Assembly: GCA_018398585.1 (NCBI GenBank) | Contig: JAGTTD010000001.1 | Location: forward strand, 15,626,501-15,690,500 | Source: Simmondsia chinensis | Taxonomy: Eukaryota; Streptophyta; Magnoliopsida; Caryophyllales; Simmondsiaceae | Length of the DNA stretch: 64,000 nucleotides | Reading direction: 5' to 3' | Shown here: piece by piece, positions 32,201 to 43,784 of the stretch | How positions within the stretch are numbered: the stretch's first letter is position 1 | Layout of the letters: the number at the start of each line of letters is the position of its first letter | Translations under genes and position numbers: made by a program | Notes under the pieces: model-generated | Seen by the model: only the letters and a program-made list of their open reading frames with translations | Told to the model about the DNA's origin: nothing | Databases searched by the model: none

Positions 32201-35200
32201 AGCTTATTTCTTTCACGTTGGCAATAGGCACTGAGTTATGCAGGATTCATTTATGTGACTAAGTTCATGACATTTTTATGTTAGCTTTTCAATAGAGGAT
32301 GTATAGTGTGTTACTCAAGCACTCGTTTGATACCATTTTCCATTTTCTATTTTTGGTTATTGAGAAATTATAAATTGGGTTTTACAAATGAGTTTTTCTT
32401 TGTTTTTAATTTCTTCTTCCAACTTTGTCATTTCCAGGACTCTGATTTTGGTTTCTTACGAACCAAAAAGCTGAAAATGCAAAATGATACCGTCATCTTT
32501 GTGCATAGAATGTTACGTGTCTTTAATTTCTTAGTTAGGGAAGATCAAAGCTAAGAGATCTCTTACTATTTTATTGGGCTTTACATCGCCTAAACCAACA
32601 TACAAATGAAATTGAATTTTGAAGAATTAAAGAGTATGCCTAGTATGTTCCTTTTATCTTCTCTTCTGAAACAACTATTCAGGATGGAGAATCAGGCTGG
32701 AGTAGTCTTCACAGGGCACTTCACTTTGGTCATCTTGCTGTTGCAAGTGTCCTGCTGCAATCGGGTGCTTCTCTTACTATAGAGGACTCCAAACTACGAG
32801 CACCAGCTGATCTCTTATCTGGACCTGTATTGCAGACTGTTGGGAATGAACAAAACTCAGGTTGCTATAATTATACATCTTGGTTAATTTTGTACTTCTA
32901 AAGATCCTGAAGTTCTTCTAGATGGTTATAGTGTTTTTCTGATAGCTTTTAATTGACCATGTTCCTGGATAGTGGCCACCGAGCTATTTAGCTGGGGAAG
33001 TGGTACCAATTATCAACTTGGGACTGGAAATGCGCATATCCAAAAGTTACCATGCAAAATTGATGCGCTTCATGGTTCCTTTATCAAGTTAATTTCTGCT
33101 GCAAAGTTCCATAGTGTTGCAGTCAGTGCTCGTGGAGAACTTTACACATGGGGATTTGGAAGGGGTGGTCGACTTGGGCAACCCGAGTTTGATATACACA
33201 GGTAGATAATCATAAGTTCATGGCTTGCTTTGTCTATATGTACTCATGGCTGATCTCCCTGGCTTTAAGTATGTACATCTATTTCTTCATATAGTTTTCA
33301 AGTATATATGACTTGCAGACCATAAATTCAAAAAATTAGTACCTCATGGACTTGAATGTCTAATTGTACGTAACATATCTAGTTTGTCCAAAATATTTGA
33401 TTGGCTTGCTACTCCATTGAAGTTGTGGCCGTAGTTCATTTCATTAGACATGAAAATTCTTGTTGCAGTTGTGTTTTGCCTATTAGCATGTATCATATTG
33501 CATTTAGCTTTCGTTGTGGTAATTCTTACACAAGCTGCTTTTGGAAACTGTTAGCATTAGTAAACCGTTTTATTTTTGCTCTGTTTGTGGCTTCATTTTG
33601 CAGTGGACAGGCTGCAGTTATTACTCCCAGACAAGTGATTTCTGGTCTTGGCTCTCGCCGGATTAAGGCAGTTGCAGCTGCCAAACATCACACTGTTGTT
33701 GCTATGGAGAGTGGTGAAGTTTTCACTTGGGGATCCAATAGAGGTAACACTATTTGCCTCATTATGCCACAAATATGGGATATCTGCGCTTAGAATTCAA
33801 TCTGACCAGGGATAGTTGAGTTTTGAAATGTTTCTCAGCCTCTTAAGTCTTACACTTTAATTAATTAGCATCCTAAAATTTTATCACTGCTTCTTTCACT
33901 TGCTAGTTTCAATTGTGAGCCCATTCAAGTTGTTGGGGTTAGCTTTGATGCTTACTAACAGGCCTTTCCATTACTCCTTGGACTATTTTTAAGAGGGTCA
34001 ACTAGGCTATGCATCCGTGGACACCCAACCAACTCCCCGGAGGGTTAGTTCTCTCAAGGCAAGGATAGTGGCAGTTGCTGCTGCAAATAAACATACGGCT
34101 GTAGTTTCTGAGGCTGGGGAAGTCTTCACATGGGGTTGCAACAAGGAAGGTCAGCTTGGTTATGGCACCTCTAACTCAAGTTCAAATAATACCCCTAGAA
34201 TGGTTGAATATCTGAAAGGCAAGTTCTTCATGGGGGTGGTGGCAGCAAAGTATCATACTGTTGTTTTAGGACCAGATGGAGAGGTATGGATGTTTCAAAG
34301 GACCCATCATTTTTTTTGTTTTTTTCTATTCTCCTTTTTGATGCTAGTTACAATATGGCTGGTAGGTCTTCACTTGGGGCCATCGACTTGTGACACCAAG
34401 ACGTGTTGTCATATCTAGGAACTTGAAGAAAAATGGGAACACTTCAGTGAAGTTTCACAGGATGGAGAGGCTTCATGTGATTGCAATTGCTGCAGGAATG
34501 GTGCACAGCATGGCTATGACAGATGACGGAGCATTATTCTATTGGGTGTCATCTGACCCCGATCTCCGATGCCACCAGGTTAATAGCCGAGCAAAGATCT
34601 GACTCATCCATCTTGTTATACAAACTAGAGAGTTGGTTCCGAAAATAATGCTGAAAAATAAAAAAATAAAAAAAATAATGCTGAAAAAAAAAAAAAAATT
34701 CCAAATCTACTGTTGAACCGCGTTTACAAAATGCGGCTATACTAAACCACGTCAATGTGAGGCGTTTAAAATAAAATAAAACCGCGTTAACAAAACACGG
34801 TTTATATTTGAATAAACCGCATTCACAAAACGCGGTTTACAATAAAATAAACCGCATTAAAAAACGCGGTTTACATGACTAAACCGCGTTAATAAAACGC
34901 GGTTTTATAGTGAGGCAGTGACAGCCGAGCAGAGGGGTGGGGGAACGCCCATAAACCGCGTCCCAAGAACGCGGTTTATTTCATGGTAAACCGCATGGTG
35001 AAGACTCGGTTTTGCATAAGTATAACCGCGTCTTGGTGATGCGGTTTAGTGTAAAAACCGGCACGCGGTTTTGTTTTGGTTGAAACGCGTTTCTTTGACG
35101 CGGTTTACTATAACCGCCTTTTATAAACGCGGTTCAACAGTAGATTTGGAATTATTTTTTTTTCAGCATTATTTTTTTTATTTTTTTATTTTTGAGCATT

Positions 35201-38200
35201 ATTTTCGGAACTAACTCCAAACTAGAAGGTTTATATTAATGGTTTTTTTTTTTTTTTTGGCTTTTTAGCTATACTCTTTATGCGGAAAGAAGATTGTAAG
35301 TGCCTCTGCTGGGAAGTATTGGAGCGCTGCAGTTACATCTACAGGTGACATTTACATGTGGGATGGGAAGAAAGATAAGGATAAACCTCCCACTGTCAGC
35401 CGGCTTCATGGGATAAAGAAGGCTACTTCAGTTTCAGTTGGCGAAACGCACTTGCTGATTGTTGGTTCAGTTTATCATCCGCCCTATCCTCTTAATACAG
35501 TCAAGGATGTTCCAAAACTTGAAAATAAACTCGATGATGAATCGGAAGAGTTAGATGAGGGTTTTATGTTCAATGATATCGAGTCTAATAGCCTCCCCTC
35601 CATAAAGAAAGGCAGTATTGGGAATAGGGAAGTTCCAAGCTTGAAGAGCCTTTGTGAGAAAGCAGCAGCACAGTGGTTGGTGGAACCACGAAGTGCTTTG
35701 CAGCTGCTTGAAATTGCAGATTCTCTTGGAGGGGAGGATCTACGGAGATACTGCGAGGTAAACTGACAGATTAATGCCATCTGTGTATGGATTTTTAATT
35801 GTTGGTTAGAAACAGGTAATTATCTACTGGTAGCCAATGAGGCCTTGGTCAGGTGGTAAAACACTAACAAGGTGGAGGCTGTACGGAACGAGGTCCTAGT
35901 TTCAAATCCTAATCGTCTACTTTCCTTCCAAAATCAACAAAACAAATGTGGTGGTAGCTTGGTTTGCACTATGGTTGGCATTAAGTAACTGTATTTAAAT
36001 GTTGGCAATGTTTGATTTCGTTGGGTTATTTAGGTTTAGCTTTTTCTACCTTCGTTTCTGCTGATAAAATATTTTGTGGACACTAAGAGGTTTAAGTCAA
36101 ACACCATTCTGCTGTTTCCTGGCTTCCTTCATTTTTTTTTCTTCTTCTGATGAGAACATTCAACAGGATCTAAAGCTGAAGCAAGACAGAATGAGTTAGT
36201 TTTATTACTCTATTGAGGATAAGGTGGCATTTGGGAGGTTGAATGGGATGTTATACACAGGAATGAAGCAATTCAGTTATATTGGGAACGTATCTGATGT
36301 TGTAGGCATAACCAGTTGCAGCAAAAAGGGTATTGTTTGTATGATGTTATTAATACCAATGTTAGTGCTACTGTTAGCAGCTAAGGAATCACATATTTTG
36401 CACGCATTAGCACTCCGGTATCTTTTGTATAGTGGCTTTACTATTGTTTAAAGAAAAGGATGATGGTGAGGACACTGTCATTCGAATCCGTATTCCTGCT
36501 TCCCTCTTCAACGGAATCTGCCACTGTTAATTTTGATATATTGTATTCTTTCTTAACTTGATTTTACACTAATATCTAGATCTTATTAGCTAAGAGGGTA
36601 CCAACATGCAAGCACCGGATTCCATTAGAACTCTGAAGTTAAGCGTGCTTGGGCGAGAGTAGTACCAAGATGGGTGACCTCCTAGGAAGTCCTCGTGTTG
36701 CACCCCTCAGGTTGGGGGTTCTCGGAAACAGACCCTGAAGGGGCTTATTACCTGAATTCTATTTTAATGGCTTTGCTTTGCTTTATCTAAGATCTTATTA
36801 GCTGGCATTTCTTCTTGCTCACAGGAGATTGTCATCCGGAACCTTGACTACATTTTTACAGTCTCATCACAAGCTGTTGCCAGTGCCTCAGTGGACATAT
36901 TGGTTCATCTTGAGAAGCTTCTGGATACAAGATCATCAGAACCATGGAGCTACCGTCGGCTTCCCACACCAACAGCAACGTTTCCTGCTGTTATTCATAG
37001 TGAGGAGGAAGACAGCGATAGCGAGCTTCCAAGAACCCGAGACAGCCGCCCTGAAATAGCTACTTCAAAGAAAATAGGTAACCACAGATCAGAGAGTTCA
37101 ATACTACTCGTAGAAGATGTCAATCAAGAAACATGCAAGCAAGTCCGGTTGTTGCGCAAGAAGTTGCAGCAAATCGAGGTTCTTGAAGCTAAGCTGTCGA
37201 AGGGGCATGTTCTTGATGCTCAGCAAATTGCAAAGGTTCAAACAAGGCCTGCACTTGAGAAAACACTAGTAGAGCTTGGCTTTCCTATTGAGACTGCAAA
37301 GGGAAAAGATTCCTCTGCACTCCCTGTGGATGCAAAGATCAGTCGAAAAGGGGAGGTGTCCAGGAAGCAGAGGAGGAAGAGCAAACAACAGGTGCTTCCA
37401 ATGGAAGCATCTGGTCAGTGTACAAGAGAAGGAAATTCTAGTGCTGTCAAGGTTTCTGTGGGCAGTGAATTATCTCAAAACACAGAGCAGAAGGTGAGCG
37501 TTTGTGTTCCTATCACGCTTTTATATGTTCTACTTAACTGGATTTTGAGTAAATTTCTAGGTGTAAGCCATTAAGAACTTGGAACCGAACCTTGCTAAAA
37601 TCCACTATAAACTCGCAATGCCTCTTACACTAAAATCTATGCAGGGCTTGCATGTTACCCCATTCCAAAGTAAAGTCGTCCTATTTTTGGCTGTTCTAAC
37701 TAATCCACCTTTTTGTTTCAAATTAATTCACATTATGTTTTTGCATATAATGCGAATTTGACATATTTGCTTCTTTTGATATTGGAAGTGTTGGATATAC
37801 TTCATTTGCCCCAAAAAATTTCTCACCTATTAATCTAAACAGTTCTGAAGTGGCTATCAACATTCTACAAACAGAAATCATTCCTTTGAATTCGTCAGTC
37901 TTTGAGGAAAAAAGTTCTGATTATTCCGATAATTTAACCCGAACTTTCACATTTACAAGCATTTCAATTCTTCATATTGGTCAGTCTTTGGGACTCGTGT
38001 GCTTCTTTGTCCCTGCTCCCTGACTTATCCAGAGCTGAGAACAATTTTGTCAGATATCCCTTATCCCAGCAGGTGAATTTTCAATCAGTATTCTGGATTG
38101 CTTTACACATCTATATGCACGCTACTCTTGGAGCAGGCCGAAAAAGTTCACTTGCTATGGTGCAGGGCAATGTTACTCGGATCCGTGGTTTTACCCAACG

Positions 38201-41200
38201 TACCCGGGTCGACACGACACGACCTGGGATACGTACCCGATCCGGCATTTTCTGATCCGACTCGGACTAGGTCAACATGAAATTGAAAAAAAAAAAAAAA
38301 AAGTGAGGATAAAAACCTAATCTCGCTTCTTTTACCATTGATGGAGCTTGGAAGCCAAGGAACCCTGGGAAGAACCCAAAGAGTCACCGTGGGAGAGGAG
38401 GAAAATGGGCCGTAAAAATAAGGTTCTCTACTTTTCTTAGTGATAAATGAATAAAAAAGAGGACCGTTTGATGATAAATGGATCAAGGGCTGATATCATC
38501 CCAAACAAACCCATTTTTTGGCCGTTGGGTCTGTGACGCGTGTCACATCGTGGCCCTCCAATTTGAACAGAAAGCTTCCCGTGGAAGCTTCATCAAAATG
38601 GTGTACAGCTACCCAGCAGCAAAAGGACATTGGGCTGTTGGAATATATTTAAGCTTATTATTATAAAATAAAATAAGATTATTATATTTAGTTCCCAAAA
38701 AAAAAGATTATTATTATAATTTATTAATTAAAAATAAAGGAATATAAAAAGTTTTAAAAATAAGAGTCGTACCCGTACCCAATACAAAAGTCAAAACATT
38801 TGTTGACCGGATCCCCATATCTTAGAATTTCATAATCCAAGTGTCCGACCTTCGGATCCACACCCGTACCCGACCCTTCTTCCCAAGTCCGAGTAACATA
38901 GGTGCAGGGTAATTCAGTTTTTGGGAATGCATTGTTTTGCAATATTTTAAAGAGAATTATAGCACGTTAGAAACCAATCCCAAAACTCAGAATGGCCCCA
39001 CATTACTGCAACTCTGCAATCGTGGTTGTGGCTGCAAATATGGGTCTTTAAAACCATGGTTGGAATTGACTTGTGAGATATGATTACATGGATGTCTCAT
39101 GTTCTTTGTTACTTGTGTTGAATTCTTTAATTGTGCTTAGAAATTAGCATTTTATATGAACATGTTATTGGTTGGTGGCCATAGGGAGTAACTGAGCATG
39201 AAGCTGCTGAAATCATTCCCGTCAGTCAAGAGTCCCAGTTTTACTCTGAAAATGAAAGCTCTTCGGTCATGGTGAAGACTAAAGGTTCTTTACCTATGAA
39301 ATCCAAGAAGAAAAGCAGGAAAGGAGGACTTTCAATGTTTTTGAGCGGTGGTCTTGATGAGCCCTCCAAGGAGATTGTTACTCCACTACCACCACCCCCA
39401 CCCCCCAAAAGCGAAGGCCCAGCATGGGGCGGGACTAAGATGTCAAAAATGTCATCCTCACTGCGTGAGATTCAGGATGAGCAAAGGAAAATAGAGGAGA
39501 ATTTGCCTGCTAAAACTGAGGATAAGCTGGACGAGCATCATGAGGATATAACAAGCGGTGGAAAAATTTTGTTAAGTTCATTGTTGGCTTCAAAGCCCAT
39601 ACCAGTTGTCTCTGTACATAATTCCCAAGCATGTGAAGGAGAAAAAGGCACCCCGCCCTGGGCTAATTCTGGGACCCCGCCTCATCTTTCGCGGCCATCC
39701 CTCAGGGACATCCAACTGCAGCAGGTATATATAATTTTGGTCCTTTACCTCTGCATCTCCAGCTCAACCCACATCTTTTGGCATGCATATCCCATAATTA
39801 GATAAAGAAACCATCCACTTCCATGTAGGGTCAATGTAGGGTTTTCTATACTACTTTTATATATTGCTAACATCAAAGTGCTTGCATTGATCTTTTAGTA
39901 GGATGAGACATCCGTGAATATCCAAACAGCTTTGAATTTTTGGGTGTAGACGTTGTTTCAGTGTTTAGATTTAATAATGAAGAATTTGACCTTGGAACGT
40001 GTTGCTTACAATTTCAACGTCATGATCTACTTGTTCAATTTAGCTAGTTAGGTTTTGTGATGAGAATCTAACTTGGATAATTTGAGGGCCTAAAATTGGA
40101 TCAAGAATCCCTAATGTTGAGCAAATGTCTAATTGATGTAGCATAACTTTCTACCCAAAAGCTGAGCTCAATATTAAAGCTATATTTATCAACTAAAAAC
40201 TAAGTCAAGGTGATGATTTCTAAGTCAACTAGAAAACTGATTTCCCATAATAACAATAATTAAATTATTATATTAACTAAAATATTGATAATTAAAATAA
40301 ACTAAAATAAAGACATCTAAGAGAGTCTAATTCTTATACAACAACAACCGACCCAGTGCCTCAAGGGCTCCCGCAAATGCTGGGTCCTTTTTTTTTTGGG
40401 GGGGGAGGGGGATGTACGCAGCCTTACCCCTTCAAGGTGTTACCCTTAAGGGAGGCTGTTTCCAAGGATGCCCAACCTGAGAAGAAGAGAGGCAAATAGA
40501 TATACAAGCACGAAGCATTAAAGCATAAGAGCATAAGAGCAAGAGCAAGAGTAGTAAGAACAAGAGCAAGTACAACGGCCTAAAGCAAGCATAAAGTAAG
40601 CAAGAACCAAGGCAGTAAATTGCCTAATTAAGCTTAACAAGGTTCAACTTAAAATATGAGATTTTCTAAAATTATTAAATACCTTGTGTGCTGCATCACC
40701 AAATCGATGTATATGTTGGGATTTTGTGTGAAGTGATTGTGTGATAATCAGGAACCAAGACACTAACTCTATACTACAATCCAAAAAGGTTATCTCTGTT
40801 GTAGGTAAACTCGTCAATTTCCTTTGGTTCCCCATTCTCGTCATGTTTTGTTACAGATGCAGAGTAGGATATTTGTAGCATAATTTGTTGAACTTAACTT
40901 CCATATGACACCTACCTTATTCTGCTGAACTGTCTTTGAAAGATTAGGTATTACCTATAGAAAGTTTAGGAGCAATCAATTATCTCCGGAAAGTTGAGGT
41001 CCCACAAAGTTATTCACTGGAGCTGACTATTGGAACTCTTGATGTGTTGCCATGATTCGGTATTTACCCTGATACACTTGTGTCGTATAATATGTGGGAT
41101 AGACCAAGGATTTGGGGTGTACGCTTTCAGAAACCGTGCAATGGGCTAATACATTTAGTTAAGGAGAGAAAATGGAACAGAAATTGAGGTTTCTTGAACT

Positions 41201-43530
41201 GTGAGTTGGACATGCTGCATGATCTCAGCCTCCTTAAACAAGTGCATGTGGAGGCAGTAACTGTTGGAGCTGCAGCAGGAATACAACTGGCGGCTGGAAG
41301 CTCATGGGCACTCCCAACATTTGGGTAGTGGTGGTTTGTAGAGGTGATTTCGTTCCGTTATGGTTGAGTAAGTGATAGCCAGACTGAGGGTTTCTTTTGA
41401 AAGAGTGGCTAGAATTGTCACCTGTTGGACTTACATGTTGCCCAAGTGATTTGCCTCAACAAAGTGGGTAACTGAGATTGAAATGGTTCCCTTTGCAGTT
41501 TGCAGTCATGTCCTAAGAGTACCTATTGATGATGAGCCCAAGCACATAATTACCCATGTGGCCTAATTACTATCTTTTTAAGAGACATTAATATTTCTTT
41601 CGATAGCTCAATAAAATATATCCGTCATAATATTATTTATTCTTTTATGTTGCGTCCAAGTCAAGACACTTTCTAACAGTCTTCATGTGCTATGAATGAA
41701 CTCAAGCTTTGAATGCTTAGCAGTTGTAGCTGATCCTTCTTCCTGAATTTGAACAATATGGTCTTTGATATTGTTTTGAGGTCGATGATGGTGGTGGTGC
41801 TTCATTGAAGTTGACGAACATTCTTTAACATTGTGTTTGGTCGTGGTCGTGTGTTAACCACCTTTCTATATTATTACTTTGTCGAGAATCAGGGTAGTTG
41901 ATCTCCTCTAGTGGGACTAGCAGTAGTTGTAGAGAAAGCAATTTGAGGAGACTCCATTGTGATCGTACGGGTTCAAGTTTCAGGTACCTGTTCAGGTGTC
42001 AGTGTGACGCGTTATTCTCATACTATTCCAAGGTTAAGTGAATTTTTGACCTATATAACTGGATGAAACATACTCGAGGGATCATGTAGTGTTAACTTGT
42101 GGCTAGATAACCTCTATATTTAGCCCTTTGGATGTTCCCCTATTTTGTTATTCTTTGTTGATGGGGTATACTTTTTACTTTCTTTAGGAAGTTAGAGGGT
42201 CGGGATGAGAGGATTTGAATCTAGGACTTCTTGTCCAATGGCCCCAACTTTGGAGTGTTCTGCCACTAGATCAGACCATACTGGTGAGTTTTTACGAGTT
42301 ACTAAAATGATGATGGCAATATATTGAAGAGCCTAAATGTTATATAGCTGAAGCTTGATCTTGTGTGTGTTATTCATTAGGCTGTTATTGTAATTATTCG
42401 CTATAATAGGGTACTGCAAAATTGTACGAGTCCATATTTATTAGGAACCTCCAATCATGGCAAGATTAGTATTCTATAGTCTGGAATTCTTCTATTCTTG
42501 ACTTCATATTTATTCATAGAGGGTGAGTTTTGCTGTCTCCAGGTTACATGTTCAATTCTAATGAAGAGCTCTTCTATAGAGTGGGATAAGACTGTATATC
42601 TTAGCCTTTGCTTAGACCCTACTTTGGTGAGACCCTATACATTGACTAATGAGTTGCCCACTTACTAATCACTAGTAATCCTTTGAAAGTGTGTGTGTTG
42701 ATTTAGTGTGTTGCCATTTGAGCGTTACTTGTCTTTTATATGCCCTTCAGAAGATCATGAAATGGCAAATACCGAATACGTCTTTGGTACAGGGGTGTCT
42801 GGACAAACAAACGCATACTTTGACTTGTATCTGATTACATAAATTATACACTCAGAAGTTTCCCTAGGTGGAAATGATAGGTTAGAGTCCACAGATGTCA
42901 TAAGTGGCCCAAAAGAATCATTTGCATCCAGTGGGATTCGAACCCCTGACCTCTATTGAGGTTTTCAGTGCCACTGGTGGAATTATCTCACTGTTATTCC
43001 TAAGCTGCGACACGCATTCTCATATTGGTAATTTCACAGGGATAAAGGCCCATTCCATAGAATTGGCATAACATGAGACTCACATATAAGTCCAAGTGGA
43101 GTTCCATCCTAAAACCAATTGCCATTAGGTGGGTCATTCATTGGGTTTATATGTTAATCTTTTATTTCTCACAACTCCCATGTGGGATTCTTATTAGGCT
43201 TATACGTGCAGTTCTTAATATTTATTGTGAGCACAATACTATTGTTGGTCATTCCTCTGCTCTTATGTTCATTGTTAATTTGATTATGGGTCTTTTCAGA
43301 AGCAGGGTAAGCATTACCAATCTCTCTCCCACAGCCCAAAGACGAGAACAGCTGGATTCTCAGTAATTACCGGTCAGGGTTCGCCATCTGACTCTGCAAC
43401 ACCAAACCGATGGTTCAAACCCGAGGCTGACTCGCCCTCGTCCATTCGCTCAATTCAGATTGAAGAGAAGGCGATGAAAGATCTGCGGCGCTTCTACAGC
43501 AGCGTGAAGCTTGTAAGGAACCCCTCTTAG
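29023..43530 (+). CDS. Ankyrin-repeat and RCC1-repeat protein (IBTK-like), 1,083 aa
   Basis: Ten coding exons: 29023-29295, 32683-32860, 32973-33201, 33604-33743, 33994-34283, 34366-34578, 35269-35757, 36825-37493, 39185-39724, 43300-43530. All introns are GT-AG, phases agree and the 3,252-bp frame is open. Order: MEQSPSSEG start, two ankyrin repeats (about residues 60-140), about six RCC1 blade repeats (about 152-500; FSWGSG, YTWGFG, FTWGSNREGQLGY, FTWGCNKEGQLGY), a BTB-tail/BACK-like helix region (SLKSLCEKAAAQW to EKLLD), a charged Ser/Lys-rich tail with a PLPPPPPP run, and a conserved C-terminus (RSIQIEEKAMKDLRRFYSSV). The layout matches the plant ankyrin-RCC1 family that includes Arabidopsis AT3G03790 (recalled, not searched) and resembles animal IBTK; a full BTB fold is not evident. 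RCC1 blades usually bind proteins; the exact role is not established here. Upstream in-frame ATG at 28984 adds unconserved residues, so 29023 is preferred. Confidence 0.93.
32683..32860 (+). CDS. Coding exon 2: second ankyrin repeat
   Basis: Starts DGESGWSSLHRALHFGHLAV after 'ttcag' and ends within a Val codon (phase 1) after VGNEQNS. Completes the ankyrin pair. Confidence 0.92.
32973..33201 (+). CDS. Coding exon 3: first RCC1 repeats
   Basis: ATELFSWGSGTNYQLGTGN, then FHSVAVSARGELYTWGFGRG. Ends in a split Ser codon (phase 2). Confidence 0.92.
33604..33743 (+). CDS. Coding exon 4: RCC1 repeat
   Basis: GQAAVITPRQVISGLGSRR, then HHTVVAMESGEVFTWGSNR. The remaining G joins 'AG' of exon 5 to encode Glu of the EGQLGY motif, which decides the acceptor at 33994. 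Confidence 0.92.
33994..34283 (+). CDS. Coding exon 5: RCC1 repeats
   Basis: Two EGQLGY motifs and FTWGCNKEGQ; ends GPDGE in phase 0 before an 82-bp intron. Confidence 0.92.
34366..34578 (+). CDS. Coding exon 6: RCC1 repeat
   Basis: VFTWGHRLVTPRRVVISRN to SSDPDLRCHQ. The following intron (34579-35268) contains the palindrome-array element copy 2. Confidence 0.9.
34630..35217. mobile_element. Mutator-type TIR element with palindrome array, copy 2
   Basis: Ends GAGTTGGTTCCGAAAATAAT and the complement of GAGTTAGTTCCGAAAATAAT, one mismatch. A perfect 9-bp TSD CAAACTAGA flanks it (34621-34629, 35218-35226); 9-11 bp TSDs are typical of Mutator-like elements. Inside are twelve near-palindromic units of 24-30 bp such as AACCGCGTTAACAAAACACGGTT, six on each side of a short centre (34915-34950). 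There is no transposase. It lies in intron 6 of the ankyrin-RCC1 gene, in a position that leaves both splice sites intact. Confidence 0.9.
35269..35757 (+). CDS. Coding exon 7: last RCC1 repeat and BACK-like helices
   Basis: LYSLCGKKIVSASAGKYWSA, then GDIYMWDGKK; after a linker LDEGFMFNDIES comes VPSLKSLCEKAAAQWLVEP and LLEIADSLGGEDLRRYCE, like the C-terminal helices of BTB proteins. Confidence 0.92.
35838..35945 (+). mobile_element. tRNA-derived SINE-like insert in intron 7
   Basis: A-box-like 'ccttggtcaggtggta' and B-box-like 'agtttcaaatcct'. Only a short direct repeat 'tggtagc' flanks it, so the ends are approximate. Confidence 0.55.
36592..36789 (+). mobile_element. 5S rRNA-SINE chimeric retroposon in intron 7
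   Basis: A perfect 14-bp TSD AGATCTTATTAGCT (36578-36591, 36790-36803) brackets a 198-bp insert. Bases from about 36596 to 36708 are 5S rRNA-like: 'gttaagcgtgcttgggcgag' and 'gatgggtgacctcctaggaa' are unmistakable, covering the internal control region; the 5' part has a deletion. It runs directly into 'caggttgggggttctcggaa'-'acag', which matches the body of the SINEs at 40342 and 43785 (read on the minus strand). The 5S part is probably not a working rRNA gene. Confidence 0.85.
36825..37493 (+). CDS. Coding exon 8: charged linker
   Basis: EIVIRNLDYIFTVSSQAVAS opens it; then SEEEDSDSELPRTRDSR, a Leu-rich coiled-coil-like stretch VRLLRKKLQQIEVLEAKLSK, and basic RKQRRKSKQQ. Ends TEQK, phase 0. 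Confidence 0.9.
38170..38899. mobile_element. TIR element with GGGTACCCG-like motifs in intron 8
   Basis: Ends ATGTTACTCGGA and its exact complement TCCGAGTAACAT (38888-38899). Flanking direct repeats are GGTGCAGGGCAA and GGTGCAGGGTAA (38159-38170, 38901-38912), nearly identical and overlapping the ends by a base or two. Interior: poly-A run, 'acccgtaccc' motifs, no transposase. Superfamily uncertain (TSD longer than hAT; perhaps Mutator-type). Confidence 0.7.
39185..39724 (+). CDS. Coding exon 9: Lys-rich and Pro-rich tail
   Basis: GVTEHEAAEIIPVSQESQ, then KKKSRKGGLSMFLSGGLDEP, PLPPPPPPK, SSLREIQDEQRK, and LSRPSLRDIQLQQ at the end. Acceptor 'catag', donor GTATAT. Confidence 0.9.
40342..40500 (-). 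mobile_element. SINE with (TTG)n tail, copy A
   Basis: Minus sense: 'caggttgggcatccttggaa', 'gtaaggctgcgtacatc', 'cgggagcccttgaggcactg', then TTGTTGTTGTT. The block 'aaggctgcgtaca' is characteristic of plant tRNA-derived SINEs with TTG tails. Short flanking repeat TATACAA (40335-40341, 40501-40507). Confidence 0.75.
42190..42290 (-). mobile_element. tRNA-derived SINE-like fragment
   Basis: Minus sense: A-box-like 'tggtctgatctagtggc' and B-box-like 'agattcaaatcc'. TSD not resolved. Confidence 0.5.
42880..43000 (-). mobile_element. tRNA-derived SINE-like fragment
   Basis: Minus sense: 'gggttcgaatcccactgg' is a good B-box; the 'cagtgagataattccacc' side is A-box-like. Ends and TSD uncertain. 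Confidence 0.5.
43300..43530 (+). CDS. Coding exon 10: conserved C-terminus and stop
   Basis: Acceptor 'ttttcag', then KQGKHYQSLSHSPKTRTAGF, TGQGSPSDSATPNRWFKPE, and RSIQIEEKAMKDLRRFYSSV-KLVRNPS-TAG. Strongly conserved family end. Confidence 0.92.
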   Translation, partial: KQGKHYQSLSHSPKTRTAGFSVITGQGSPSDSATPNRWFKPEADSPSSIRSIQIEEKAMKDLRRFYSSVKLVRNPS

Positions 43531-43784
43531 GACCCCTCTTTAAGAATATGAATCTATGCACATACATTTTCTTATAATTTTCATCTTGTTGGTGAATACT
43601 GCACAGATCACCACATGTACATTAATCTTAGTTTCTCGAATTTTCCACCCGGGAAAGTAGAAAAAAAGAAAAAAGAATTTGAGAAAATCTCCAGGCTTTG
43701 GGCACTGGACTTATTGTTCATATATTCCTTTGGTTCCATCCCCTTTGTTTCTTGAAGGGACCTAGTCTAAGTTAGCATTTGATA

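Larger units (their letters stand above)
39725..43299 (+). other. Intron 9 of the ankyrin-RCC1 gene
   Basis: A 3.6-kb intron with no exon-like sequence that I recognise. It carries three SINE-like inserts on the minus strand (40342, 42190, 42880). Confidence 0.75.

Noticed and set aside
36596..36708. A functional 5S rRNA gene
   Set aside because: It is single, has a deletion near the 5' end, lies in an intron inside a retroposed unit, and lacks the expected terminator and tandem arrangement.
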